A stretch of DNA of 64,000 nt from Bacteroidota bacterium (GTDB taxonomy: Bacteria > Bacteroidota > Bacteroidia > Chitinophagales > Chitinophagaceae): the NCBI GenBank assembly GCA_023422835.1, contig JAFAGI010000013.1, positions 186,001-250,000 of the forward strand, in the 5' to 3' direction. How positions within the stretch are numbered: the first letter of the stretch is position 1; every line of letters begins with the position of its first letter. Below, one piece after another: positions 9,403 to 17,582 of this stretch. The notes below the pieces were generated by a model. The model searched no databases and had not been told where the DNA came from. It saw nothing but the letters and a program-made list of their open reading frames with translations. A program made the position numbers and the translations under genes.

Positions 9403-9867
9403 TTAAGACCCGAAGATAATATCATCCGGCAGCTCATTTTTGTTGTTTTCTGCCGGTGCAGGAAAATGTGTCTTCAGTACAGCGCCTATATCGTTGATCA
9501 CATTTACAATACCGGCAACAAACTGATCACTCTTAAATTCCGAAATAATCTTCTGTAATTCTTTATCCCAGAATTCTTTTCCTACTCGCTGATGAATGCC
9601 TTCATCACCGAAAATAGCCAGCTGCTTATGTTTCAAAGCTATGTAAATGAGCACACCGTTCCTGTTGGCTGTCTGGTGCATTTGTAAGTGTTCAAAGATA
9701 GCTACCGCTTTATCAAGTGCATTTACATATTGGCACTTACTTTCCACAAAAAGCCGCACCTCTCCACTCGTATGCATCTCTGCCTCCTGGATGGCGAATA
9801 TGATCTGTTTCTGTTCTTCTTCGGTAAAGAAGGCGTTTTTGGATTTTGTCCTGAAGAATTTTATCAT
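9403..9867 (-). CDS. Soluble TPM domain protein
   Basis: A second TPM-domain protein of 154 residues, without a signal peptide or membrane helix. It opens with KNAFFTEEEQKQIIFAIQEA and contains the conserved TSGEVRLFVE segment near the start of the domain. Its ATG overlaps the stop of the lemA gene by one base (TAATG), so translation is coupled. Its partner TPM protein with membrane anchor and Gly tail follows after 18 bases. It may act as the cytoplasmic counterpart of that protein; the function is not known. Confidence 0.82.
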   Translation of the reverse strand: MIKFFRTKSKNAFFTEEEQKQIIFAIQEAEMHTSGEVRLFVESKCQYVNALDKAVAIFEHLQMHQTANRNGVLIYIALKHKQLAIFGDEGIHQRVGKEFWDKELQKIISEFKSDQFVAGIVNVINDIGAVLKTHFPAPAENNKNELPDDIIFGS

Positions 9868-10478
9868 TATCTGCTGGTATCTGTTGCCGGGTTGCTGAAA
9901 TCTACGCTCGGAGCATTTTGCGAACCGGGATCTGCTTTGAAACCTTCTTTTGGTCTGAATCCAAACACGCCGGCGAAAATATTGCCCGGGAACCTTCGTG
10001 CCACGTTGTTGTATTCCTGCACTGCAGTATTGAATTCATTTCTTGCAACGGTTATGCGGTTTTCAGTTCCTTCCAGTTGAGTCTGCAGGTTTCTGAAGGC
10101 GTCGTTTGCACGTAAGGTAGGATAATTTTCCGCAACCATCAATAAGCGTCCCAGCGCTTGTGACAATTGACCCTGTGCATTCTGGTATTGCTGTACCGCT
10201 TCAGGCGTAAGGTTTTCGGCATTTACTTTCATCTGCGTAGCAGAAGCACGCGCATTGATCACATTTTCCAATGTAGATTTTTCAAAGTTGGCTTCACCTT
10301 TTACAGTAGCTACCAGGTTAGGAATAAGGTCAGCTCTGCGTTGGTATTGGCTCTCTACATTATTCCATTTGTTCTTTACATTTTCATCCTGGCCTATCAG
10401 CGTGTTGTAAGTATTGCAACCGCCGCATCCTGCCAGAACCAATACGAGAACAATAATAATTAATAAAGCATTTCTCAT
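9867..10478 (-). CDS. lemA: LemA family lipoprotein or membrane protein
   Basis: 203 residues. A hydrophobic N-terminus ends in a lipobox-like LAGC (Cys18), then comes the conserved LemA start of NTLIGQDENVKNKWNNVESQ and QRRADLIPNLVATVKG, followed by helical segments. LemA proteins have a short extracellular N-terminus in other phyla, and their role is unsettled (LemA of Listeria yields a presented peptide). First gene of the LemA-TPM-TPM run and translationally coupled to the next. Confidence 0.88.
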   Translation of the reverse strand: MRNALLIIIVLVLVLAGCGGCNTYNTLIGQDENVKNKWNNVESQYQRRADLIPNLVATVKGEANFEKSTLENVINARASATQMKVNAENLTPEAVQQYQNAQGQLSQALGRLLMVAENYPTLRANDAFRNLQTQLEGTENRITVARNEFNTAVQEYNNVARRFPGNIFAGVFGFRPKEGFKADPGSQNAPSVDFSNPATDTSR

Positions 10479-10666
10479 TTTTAGTGTTTTAATTTTAGTA
10501 ATAGGTACAAAGCTAAGATTTATATCAAATATCTTACCAACTTAAACAGTTACGTATGCAAGGATGAAACCATCAGTAAGCGTAGGATTGTTAGTAATAA
10601 AAAGCTATTTTTGGTATAAGAAAGCTTCTCGTGAATTAGCCATAAGACCAGTAAGCATAAAAAATA

Positions 10667-10732
10667 CACATATAAAATAGCCATAAGCAAAGTTGCATAC
10701 CAACAGTTAATGAATAAAGGCTATTCCATGTG
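10667..10732 (+). repeat. Leader repeat copy A (before ggt)
   Basis: Copy of the hairpin leader family. Its 5' arm CACATATAAAATAGCC pairs with 3' arm GGCTATTCCATGTG. Its start-codon position reads ATA instead of ATG. It ends 28 bases before the ggt ATG. A degraded 5' half of another unit (GTGAATTAGCCATAAG) lies at 10630-10645. Confidence 0.85.
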
Positions 10733-10760
10733 GCAAAAAGAAAAAATTAAATATTAACAC

Positions 10761-12473
10761 ATGAAACAACTGTTTCTCTTTTTCGCTTTCATATCTTTTT
10801 CCGCTGTAGCAATGTCTCAAAGTAAGTATGTGGGCAAAGAAAAAGTGATAGATCCTTTCAATTACCGCATTACCAAAACCGCGACTTACCAAAACGCAGC
10901 AGTTGCCACAGCGCACCCGCTGGCGTCTGAAGTGGGCGTGCAGATATTGAAGCGGGGCGGCAATGCTTTTGATGCAGCCATTGCCGTGCAGTTTGCACTC
11001 GCGGTGGTTTATCCGCAGGCGGGGAATATTGGCGGCGGAGGTTTCCTGATGGCAAGAACTGCTGCCGGCAAACAGGTAGCTATTGATTACAGGGAAACAG
11101 CGCCCGCTAAAGCATACAGGGATATGTACCTGGATAAGGATGGAAAGCCTGTTGAAGGATTGTCTGTAAACGGGCACCTCGCATCCGGCGTGCCGGGTAT
11201 GGTAGCAGGGCTGGCAGCAACAGCGGCCTACGGCAAGATGCCGTGGAAAGACCTCGTAGACCCTGCCATCTCACTGGCACAATATGGCTTTGCCATCACC
11301 AAAGAAGAAGCAGCTAATCTTAACGCTATCAGGCAAGATTTACTGAAATACAATACCATGCCCACAGCGTTTACCAAAGACCGGAAGTGGATGGAAGGCG
11401 ATGTGCTGATTCAGGCTGAGCTGTCAGAAACACTGAAACGTATCCGCGATTACGGCGCCAAAGGATTTTATGAGGGAAAGACTGCAAGGCTGCTGACAGA
11501 AGAAATGCAAAGAGGCGGAGGCATTATTTCAGCGAAAGATCTTAAAGCCTATAAAGCGAAGCACCGCAAGCCTGTGGTTTTTTCATACAGGGGCTATGAA
11601 GTAATCAGCTTTCCGCCGCCCAGCAGCGGAGGCATATTACTTGGCCAGATGTTGAAAATGGCTGAGCCTTTCCCTTTGCAGTCCTATGGCCACAACAGCG
11701 CAAAGGCAGTGCATTTGCTTACTGAGATTGAGCGAAGAGCTTATGCTGACAGGGCTGAATACATGGGCGATCCCGATTTCTATAAAGTGCCGGAGAAAGA
11801 ACTATTATCGGCTAAATACCTTACCGGCAGAATGAAAACATTTGATCCCCTAAAAGCATCAGTCAGCAAAGAGATGCAGCATGGCAACGTGTATGAAAGT
11901 GACCAGACTACACATCTTAGTATTGCAGATAAAGCCGGAAATATGGTAGCTGTAACCACTACGCTCAATACGTCTTACGGTAGTAAGGTAGTGGTAGGGG
12001 GCGCCGGTTTCTTTATGAACAATGAAATGGACGATCTCAGCATTAAGCCAGGAGTGCCCAATGTGTACGGAGCTGTGGGCCGGGAGGCTAACGCAATCGC
12101 GCCCGGTAAAAGAATGCTCAGCTCTATGACTCCTACACTGGTGCTTAAAAATAAAAAACCTTTCATGGTGGTAGGTACACCGGGAGGTACTACTATTCCC
12201 ACATCTGTTTTGCAAAGCATAGTAAATGTAATTGATTTCAGGATGCTGCCGCGTGAAGCTATTGATGCGCCTAAGTTTCATCACCAGTGGCTGCCAGACC
12301 GGATTGATGTGGAGAAAAGTTTTCCCAAATTTGTTGTTTCCGAATTAGAGAAAAAAGGCCATACGGTAAACCAGCGCGGGCAAATAGGAAGAGTGGAAAT
12401 GATCTTGTTTGAAAAGCGCGGCCTGAACACAGCTGCCGATTCGCGCGGCGATGACAGCGTAGCCGGGTATTAA
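10761..12473 (+). CDS. ggt: Gamma-glutamyltransferase
   Basis: Periplasmic Ntn-hydrolase that cleaves gamma-glutamyl bonds (glutathione and gamma-glutamyl peptides). It has a signal peptide MKQLFLFFAFISFSAVAMSQ and the self-cleavage site DQTTHLS at residues 381-387. The first threonine, T383, should become the N-terminal nucleophile of the small subunit, followed by the conserved NTSYGSKVV and MNNEMDD. The C-terminal GTPGGTTIPTSV is also typical. The length of 570 is normal. It is monocistronic and preceded by leader repeat A. Its own start is ACACATGAAA, the same sequence with which repeat units begin. Confidence 0.95.
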   Translation: MKQLFLFFAFISFSAVAMSQSKYVGKEKVIDPFNYRITKTATYQNAAVATAHPLASEVGVQILKRGGNAFDAAIAVQFALAVVYPQAGNIGGGGFLMARTAAGKQVAIDYRETAPAKAYRDMYLDKDGKPVEGLSVNGHLASGVPGMVAGLAATAAYGKMPWKDLVDPAISLAQYGFAITKEEAANLNAIRQDLLKYNTMPTAFTKDRKWMEGDVLIQAELSETLKRIRDYGAKGFYEGKTARLLTEEMQRGGGIISAKDLKAYKAKHRKPVVFSYRGYEVISFPPPSSGGILLGQMLKMAEPFPLQSYGHNSAKAVHLLTEIERRAYADRAEYMGDPDFYKVPEKELLSAKYLTGRMKTFDPLKASVSKEMQHGNVYESDQTTHLSIADKAGNMVAVTTTLNTSYGSKVVVGGAGFFMNNEMDDLSIKPGVPNVYGAVGREANAIAPGKRMLSSMTPTLVLKNKKPFMVVGTPGGTTIPTSVLQSIVNVIDFRMLPREAIDAPKFHHQWLPDRIDVEKSFPKFVVSELEKKGHTVNQRGQIGRVEMILFEKRGLNTAADSRGDDSVAGY

Positions 12474-12982
12474 AGTTGAGGAATGCTGGTCTTTATAGAA
12501 TTTGCATGTTTACAGCTCATCCTGCTGATGCTGGGTGCAAAGTTTATTGTTTATAACTCAAAGAAATATTAATTTTAATGAATAACCATAAAGATTAAGC
12601 AATGGTTGAAAGCGCCTAAATCTAAAAAGTTCCCGATAACTATCGGCACAAGTGGAAAATAATAAAAGCATACCATCAACAAAGCTATGTGTTGGCAAAT
12701 AATTTATGATGGTCAGCTGCTCTTTGCGGTTGTAATCCCGAAGCCGTATCGGGAAAGTTCAAATATCCTGTTAGCTCAGACATTGCAAATGCCGATAGCC
12801 GTGCTGAATATTTTATTAGTTATACTACTTATCAGAATTTGAGATATGAAGGCGAAAGCATTTAAAGTGGCATACATTAATGAAAAAATCAGGATGATGC
12901 TTAAAGAGCATGAGGATTCTTTGGGCCAGAGTACTCCGGCTTCCAGCCGTACTGTTTTTGTCAAACTAAACCTCTTTGTAGT
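12474..12982. other. Gap of 509 bases with degraded repeats
   Basis: No convincing gene. It holds a possible 29-codon hydrophobic frame at 12483-12572 (MLVFIEFACL...), 9 bases after the ggt stop. There is a degraded leader-repeat copy at about 12579-12710, with ATAACCATAAAG and a tail resembling GCATACCA...CTATGTG. Two short palindromes are present: CCGATA-AC-TATCGG at 12633-12646 and TCCCGA...TCGGGA at 12736-12754. Confidence 0.6.
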
Positions 12983-14029
12983 CTATCTTATGCCAATCCT
13001 TCTCTTTACTTGCGGCACTACTTCCTTCGCATATAGTTCTGTGGATTTCTGTACCAGTTCGTGAGGTACGGTTCCCATGCTGGAATGCGCCATAAATCTC
13101 GTGAAGCCGAACATTTCATGTTCCATCACAATTTTGTTCACTACTTTTTCTACGCTTCCTACCATCAGCGAACCGCGTTCGCTGCGCATAAATTCGAATT
13201 GCTGTCGTGTCATAGGCTGCCAGCCGCGGTCTTTGCCTACGCGATCCATCATCCGGGCATAATGTGGGAAGAATGCATCGGCAATGGTCTCGTCATCTTC
13301 GCCGATAAGCACGTGGTTGTTGATGCCCACCTGGAGTTCTTCTGCTGAAGTTCCGTTTTCCCAAGCAGTCTTTTTATACAAATTAATAAACGGGATAAAA
13401 TTTGACGGCATTCCACCGATGATGGCAAGCATTAAAGGGAGTTTCAGTTTCGCTGCACGTACCGCTGAAGCCGGAGTTCCGCCCGCAGCCAGCCACACAG
13501 GAATTTGCCCGTCCAAAGCTCTGGGATAAACACCCAGGTTGGAGATCGGTTTTCTCTGGCTGCCGCTCCACGACACTTTTTCCGATCTGTTGATGGCGAG
13601 TAGCAATTCGAGTTTTTCTTCAAAAAGCTCGTTGTAATTAGATAGGTCGTAGCCAAAAAGCGGGAAACTCTCAATAAACGAGCCGCGGCCGGCCATGATT
13701 TCTGCTCTTCCGCCGGATATAAGATCTACCGTTGCAAACTGCTGGTAAGTGCGTACCGGATCGTCGGAACTTAAAACAGTTACAGCGCTGGTGAGTTTAA
13801 TATTTTTGGTGACGGCCGCCGCAGCTGCCAACACCGTTGTGGGCGATGATACTGCATAATCTTCCCGGTGGTGCTCGCCGATGCCGAATACTTCTATACC
13901 CAGTTCATCTGCCAGTTTTATTTCTTCCAGCAGGTGCTGTATTCTCCGGTGTGCGCTTATGCCTTTTCCCGGGACTGTTTCCGGCGCCATATCTGCAAAA
14001 GTCATCAGTCCGAATTCTATTTTTTTCAT
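12983..14029 (-). CDS. LLM class flavin-dependent oxidoreductase
   Basis: Luciferase-like monooxygenase fold of 348 residues, using FMNH2/F420-type chemistry on an unknown substrate. Characteristic segments are FGIGEHHREDYAVSSP (about residues 48-63), SAVTVLSSDDPVRTYQQFAT and GGRAEIMAGRGS. It belongs to the group often labelled alkanal monooxygenase-like, but the substrate cannot be read from the sequence. It is a single gene on the minus strand, preceded by leader repeat copy B about 42 bases upstream. Confidence 0.88.
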   Translation of the reverse strand: MKKIEFGLMTFADMAPETVPGKGISAHRRIQHLLEEIKLADELGIEVFGIGEHHREDYAVSSPTTVLAAAAAVTKNIKLTSAVTVLSSDDPVRTYQQFATVDLISGGRAEIMAGRGSFIESFPLFGYDLSNYNELFEEKLELLLAINRSEKVSWSGSQRKPISNLGVYPRALDGQIPVWLAAGGTPASAVRAAKLKLPLMLAIIGGMPSNFIPFINLYKKTAWENGTSAEELQVGINNHVLIGEDDETIADAFFPHYARMMDRVGKDRGWQPMTRQQFEFMRSERGSLMVGSVEKVVNKIVMEHEMFGFTRFMAHSSMGTVPHELVQKSTELYAKEVVPQVKRRIGIR

Positions 14030-14071
14030 CTGTATTTTTTATTTTGCCGTTGTTGCGGCTGTTAAAATTGT

Positions 14072-14133
14072 CATATGCAATGCCTTTATACACCAATAGT
14101 TGGTATGCAGGTTTTGCTTATGGGCTATTGCAT
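14072..14133 (-). repeat. Leader repeat copy B (before the LLM oxidoreductase)
   Basis: Minus-strand copy. Arms are ATGCAATAGCC and GGCATTGCAT. The position that is an A-C mismatch in most copies is a C-G pair here, so the hairpin is kept by a paired change. The unit starts ATG-CAA-TAG. Confidence 0.75.
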
Positions 14134-14221
14134 TGCGTATTATTTATGTACAAAAATATGATATAGAAGGTTCTGAAAAATTAATCTATATTAATGTTTG
14201 CAGATATCTCTTTTACGTATC

Positions 14222-14243
14222 GGCACAAGCGAACGCTTGTGCC
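14222..14243. repeat. Perfect 9-bp hairpin in the nth-LLM gap
   Basis: GGCACAAGC, loop GAAC, GCTTGTGCC. It lies past the nth stop (minus strand) but has no clear T-run in either direction. The 12-mer TATCGGCACAAG at its left edge also occurs at 12641-12652, so this may be a small dispersed palindrome family rather than a terminator. Confidence 0.6.
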
Positions 14244-14281
14244 TGATTATTTCAATTTGTAATTTCTATCTATCCACATTT

Positions 14282-14932
14282 CTATTTAACCTGCTTTAGC
14301 TGCTTTTGATAGTATTTACACACAGGCCTCAGCCCACAAATCTCACATTTGGGCTTCCGTGCGATGCAAATATACCTGCCATGTAGTATCAGCCAGTGAT
14401 GGGCTTTATGTATAAGCTCTTGAGGAAAATTTTTTGTCAATTGCCGCTCTGCAGCCAATGGCGTTCTGGCATTTACCGTAAGGCCTATTCTGCCTGCAAC
14501 TCTGAATACGTGCGTGTCTACGGCCATGTTTGGCTGTTTGTCTACAACAGAGGTAATTACGTTAGCTGTCTTTCTGCCAACACCGGGCAAAGTAATGAGT
14601 TCCTGAACGGTAAGTGGTACTTTGCCACCAAAATTTTCCTGCAGCATCCTGGCCATGCCGATCAGGTGTTTTGTTTTGCTGTTGGGGTAAGAGATGCTTT
14701 TGATCAATGGAAACAGTTCATCAATGGTTGCCTGGCTTAATTCTTTGGGTGTAGGGTATTTGTGGAAAATAGCAGGTGTGGTAAGGTTTACGCGCTTGTC
14801 GGTACATTGGGCAGAGAGTATTACTGCTACCAGCAACTGGTATGGATCGTCGTAAATTAGTTCCGTTTCTGCATCGGGAGAATTCTTTTCAAAATATTCT
14901 ATTACAAAGGCATATCTTTCTTTCTGCGTCAT
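14282..14932 (-). CDS. nth: Endonuclease III
   Basis: DNA glycosylase and AP lyase for oxidised pyrimidines in base-excision repair. It shows the helix-hairpin-helix LPGVGRKTANVI with the catalytic lysine, VDTHVFRVAGR with the catalytic aspartate, and a C-terminal [4Fe-4S] cluster C-x6-C-x2-C-x5-C. The ATG at 14932 (MTQKERYAF) gives 216 residues, close to E. coli Nth (211). A TTG 30 bases earlier would add an atypical N-terminus and is rejected. It lies 38 bases after divIC on the same strand. Confidence 0.95.
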   Translation of the reverse strand: MTQKERYAFVIEYFEKNSPDAETELIYDDPYQLLVAVILSAQCTDKRVNLTTPAIFHKYPTPKELSQATIDELFPLIKSISYPNSKTKHLIGMARMLQENFGGKVPLTVQELITLPGVGRKTANVITSVVDKQPNMAVDTHVFRVAGRIGLTVNARTPLAAERQLTKNFPQELIHKAHHWLILHGRYICIARKPKCEICGLRPVCKYYQKQLKQVK

Positions 14933-14970
14933 TGCCCCAGGCTGTTTTTTCAAAGATATCAACTAAAGAA

Positions 14971-15297
14971 TTATTTTTTGGCTGTAGAATCTTTTGCAGG
15001 CTCTACAATAAAAATATCTTCATCAGCTTTTTTCATAAACAGGTTTTCGCGTGCGTAGGTCTGCAGGTTTGCCGGATTGGCTTCCAATTCAGTCAGTTGC
15101 TTTTGTAGTTTGGCAATTTCTTTCTCATAAAAAGCCTGTCCTTCTTTGAGTTCCTCGAGTTGCTTCTGCCTGTCCATTTGCACAAAAACATCGTTCTTGT
15201 CGTAGAAAAGCATCAGTACAAAAAATACTACCGTAGCAATGAAAAATTTGCTCCTTACAATTCTGAATATGGTGTTGAGGATATGCACTAAGTGCAA
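14971..15297 (-). CDS. Septum formation initiator family protein (DivIC/FtsB)
   Basis: Small bitopic cell-division protein of 108 residues. It has a short cytoplasmic N-terminus, a membrane helix at about residues 15-33 (FFIATVVFFVLMLFY region), then a coiled coil rich in E, K, Q and L (QKQLEELKEGQAFYEKEIAK). In other bacteria FtsB/DivIC bridges FtsL and FtsQ at the septum. It lies between an RNA methyltransferase gene and nth. The family is assigned by architecture plus the coiled-coil pattern. Confidence 0.8.
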   Translation of the reverse strand: MHLVHILNTIFRIVRSKFFIATVVFFVLMLFYDKNDVFVQMDRQKQLEELKEGQAFYEKEIAKLQKQLTELEANPANLQTYARENLFMKKADEDIFIVEPAKDSTAKK

Positions 15298-15310
15298 AGT
15301 AAATTCATTT

Positions 15311-16489
15311 TTAATAATAAAAATTAATTTTTCTTTTTTTCAGCAACGCTGCAAACAGGGTATCAGCACGTTGGTGATAGCCGCGAATGCTTTGCTGCTG
15401 TATTAACTCCATAAAAGGGAATGCCTGTTGTATAAAACGGACCGCATCTTCATTCTCTTTTATAAAAACAGAGCAGGTACTGTAGAGCAGATAGCCGTCT
15501 TCCGCTAAGTGAGGCAGTACATGTTGTACAATGCTTTTTTGCAGGCTGGCATAGACATCAATCTTTTCCCGGTTAAAAAAATATAATTGCTCCGGCGTAC
15601 GCGCCCAGGTACCTGAGCCTGTACAGGGCACATCGCAAATGATGAGCTCAAATTTACATCCGGGATCTACAGGTTTGGTAAGGTCTCCCTTAAACATTTT
15701 TTCTACCGGCACACGCGCCTCTCTTAGTCTTTTTTTTAGGTTGTGAATGATGGAGGGACGAACGTCTGAAACTGTAAGCCTGATGGGTTTCAGCACATCG
15801 AATGCAAGGATCGATTTTCCGCCGCTTGCAGCGCAACAATCCCACACAGAGCATATATTTTCCTGTTTCAAAGGCAATAAAAAATCCCCGGTTTTTTGTG
15901 AACTGCTATCCTGCACCACCGCATCAGCATTCAGTTTCAGTATCCCGGCAATGTTTACAGCGGATTTCAGTGCAATGGCCCCGCCTTCATGCTCAAAGGG
16001 AATGGATGCACGTGTGAGTGCGTCTGTTACTGTTTTACTTCTTCCGGGCCTGATGCGTAAAAATGTTTTGGGTTGTACTAGGAAAGAACGGGCAAAGCTT
16101 TCACCGGCAAAACTCATTTCATCTTCAAAGGGGAAAATGTTTTTAACAGAAAACCCGGGATATATATTTGCAATAAACTTTATCCTTTCCTCTAAAACCG
16201 GAGAATGGTTGTCAACAAATTCTTTACTAAAAAGCGATTTCCATTTACCAGGGTCGTTTTCACAAAGATAGAGAGCAGCCAACAGTCTTTCTCTAAAACT
16301 CAATGCAGTTAAGGCTTTGCCGGCACGGAAGTAAGTGTAGCAAAGGTGTGTAATTGTTTTCCTGTCTCTTGAACCATGCTTTTTATTTTGCGAAAAATAG
16401 TTTTTTAAATAATGTTGCAGAGGCATAGAGCCATCGTAAGCGGATAAAATCTTTTCTGCTGTAGCTATATATTTTTCCAACCATTGCAT
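15311..16489 (-). CDS. RsmB/NOP2-family RNA cytosine-C5 methyltransferase
   Basis: SAM-dependent m5C methyltransferase of 392 residues. Motif I region is CAASGGKS, motif IV DVPCTGSGTW (release cysteine) and motif VI YSTCSVF (catalytic cysteine). The N-terminal 150 residues are helical and NusB/RsmB-like. The target is probably rRNA, but the nucleotide cannot be inferred. The window contains a second, different member at 29862-31226. Followed by divIC 13 bases later on the same strand. Confidence 0.88.
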   Translation of the reverse strand: MQWLEKYIATAEKILSAYDGSMPLQHYLKNYFSQNKKHGSRDRKTITHLCYTYFRAGKALTALSFRERLLAALYLCENDPGKWKSLFSKEFVDNHSPVLEERIKFIANIYPGFSVKNIFPFEDEMSFAGESFARSFLVQPKTFLRIRPGRSKTVTDALTRASIPFEHEGGAIALKSAVNIAGILKLNADAVVQDSSSQKTGDFLLPLKQENICSVWDCCAASGGKSILAFDVLKPIRLTVSDVRPSIIHNLKKRLREARVPVEKMFKGDLTKPVDPGCKFELIICDVPCTGSGTWARTPEQLYFFNREKIDVYASLQKSIVQHVLPHLAEDGYLLYSTCSVFIKENEDAVRFIQQAFPFMELIQQQSIRGYHQRADTLFAALLKKRKINFYY

Positions 16490-16527
16490 TGCACAAATAT
16501 AAAGTTTAAGTAAATGTCAGTCGCAGT

Positions 16528-16558
16528 TTTGTGTTCGTTGGAATCCATAGTACTTTTG
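16528..16558 (+). promoter_or_regulatory. Bacteroidota-type promoter for cutC
   Basis: TTTG at 16528-16531 and TACTTTTG at 16551-16558 match the -33/-7 consensus (TTTG, TANNTTTG) with 19 bases between. The cutC ATG is only 16 bases past the -7 box, so the 5' UTR would be about 10 bases. Confidence 0.75.
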
Positions 16559-16574
16559 AAAAAAAATTACAAGT

Positions 16575-17291
16575 ATGATTTTAGAAGTAGCAGTATTTAA
16601 TATTTCTTCCGCCATACAGGCAGAGCGTGCAGGCGCCGACAGGCTTGAACTTTGTGAAAACCCGATGGAAGGAGGTACTACGCCTTCTTTCGGTACGCTC
16701 AAAACAGTTCGGGAGAAAATCGGCATTCCAGTGTTCCCCATCGTCCGGCCGCGTGGCGGAGATTTTTTATATAATGATGATGAGTTTAAAGTAATAAAAA
16801 AAGATGTAAAGCTGTGTAAAGAGCTGGGCTTTCCCGGCCTGGTACTTGGCCTTCTGAAAGCAGACGGCTCGATAGATGTGGAGCGTACTAAAGCGCTGGT
16901 AGAACTGGCTGCTCCGCTGGAAGTAACGTTTCATCGGGCTTTCGACAGGACAAACGAACCGTTAAAAGCTTTAGAAGATGTGGTAGACACCGGCTGCAAA
17001 CGCATCCTCACCAGTGGCCAGGTGCCCAATGTAGGCGATGCGACACCATTGATAAAACAACTGATTGAAAAAGCCTCAGGGCGTATTATTATTTTGCAGG
17101 GCAGCGGCGTGCGCTCCTCTAATCTTCAAAGGTTGGTAGAGGAAACCGGCGCAACAGAATACCATTCTTCGGCAAGGAAATCAGCAGAAACAAAAATGAA
17201 GTTCACAGTAGCTTCCATGAATGAGAATCTTACGGGCACAGAGGTTGACCAGGAAGAAGTAGGACGTATGCGGGCAATTCTGCACGGCTAA
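16575..17291 (+). CDS. cutC: CutC family protein
   Basis: TIM-barrel protein of 238 residues of the CutC family, named for copper homeostasis in E. coli, though the biochemical role is still disputed. Diagnostic segments are RAGADRLELCENPMEGGTTP (residues about 17-36), FPIVRPRGGDFLY, TFHRAFD and RILTSGQ. It starts at an ATG 16 bases after a strong promoter, so its leader is very short and carries none of the repeats seen upstream of its neighbours. Confidence 0.93.
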   Translation: MILEVAVFNISSAIQAERAGADRLELCENPMEGGTTPSFGTLKTVREKIGIPVFPIVRPRGGDFLYNDDEFKVIKKDVKLCKELGFPGLVLGLLKADGSIDVERTKALVELAAPLEVTFHRAFDRTNEPLKALEDVVDTGCKRILTSGQVPNVGDATPLIKQLIEKASGRIIILQGSGVRSSNLQRLVEETGATEYHSSARKSAETKMKFTVASMNENLTGTEVDQEEVGRMRAILHG

Positions 17292-17384
17292 GCATATCGC
17301 TGCGGTTGTTGTTTATAAGCAATGTGCGCAAATGATGATTTTTATGATATATATTTTGTAGTTTTATGTTTTCAAATTCATAAT

Positions 17385-17465
17385 ACACATGAAATAGCCA
17401 TAAGCCAAGTTGCATACCAACCGTGAATGATAATAAAGAATGAAGGTTTTGGTTATTCCCTGTGG
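17385..17465 (+). repeat. Leader repeat copy C (first of tandem pair)
   Basis: Starts ACACATGAAATAGCC and ends in GGTTATTCCCTGTGG. The 3' arm still pairs with the 5' arm through a G-U pair. It is followed by an A-rich linker and then copy D. Distance from the ATG of C to the ATG of D is 104 bases. Confidence 0.9.
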
Positions 17466-17488
17466 CAACCAGAAAAAATTAAATATAT

Positions 17489-17554
17489 ACACATGAAATA
17501 GCCATAAGCCAAGTTGCATACCAACCGCGAATGAATAAAGGCTATTCCATGTGG
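17489..17554 (+). repeat. Leader repeat copy D (second of tandem pair)
   Basis: Nearly consensus unit: CACATGAAATAGCC, loop with CATACCAACCGCGAATG, GGCTATTCCATGTG, then an A-rich linker. The next ATG-AAA after the linker is the start of the SIMPL gene, 90 bases after this unit's own ATG. Confidence 0.92.
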
Positions 17555-17582
17555 CAACTGAAAAACAAATAAATATACATAC

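Noticed and set aside
12846..13064. 72-codon plus-strand frame
   Set aside because: Its second half is antisense to the end of the LLM oxidoreductase gene and shows no family similarity. Probably chance.
14222..14243. nth terminator
   Set aside because: The 9-bp hairpin is perfect, but there is no T-run on the minus strand, and part of it recurs at 12641. Listed instead as a palindromic repeat.
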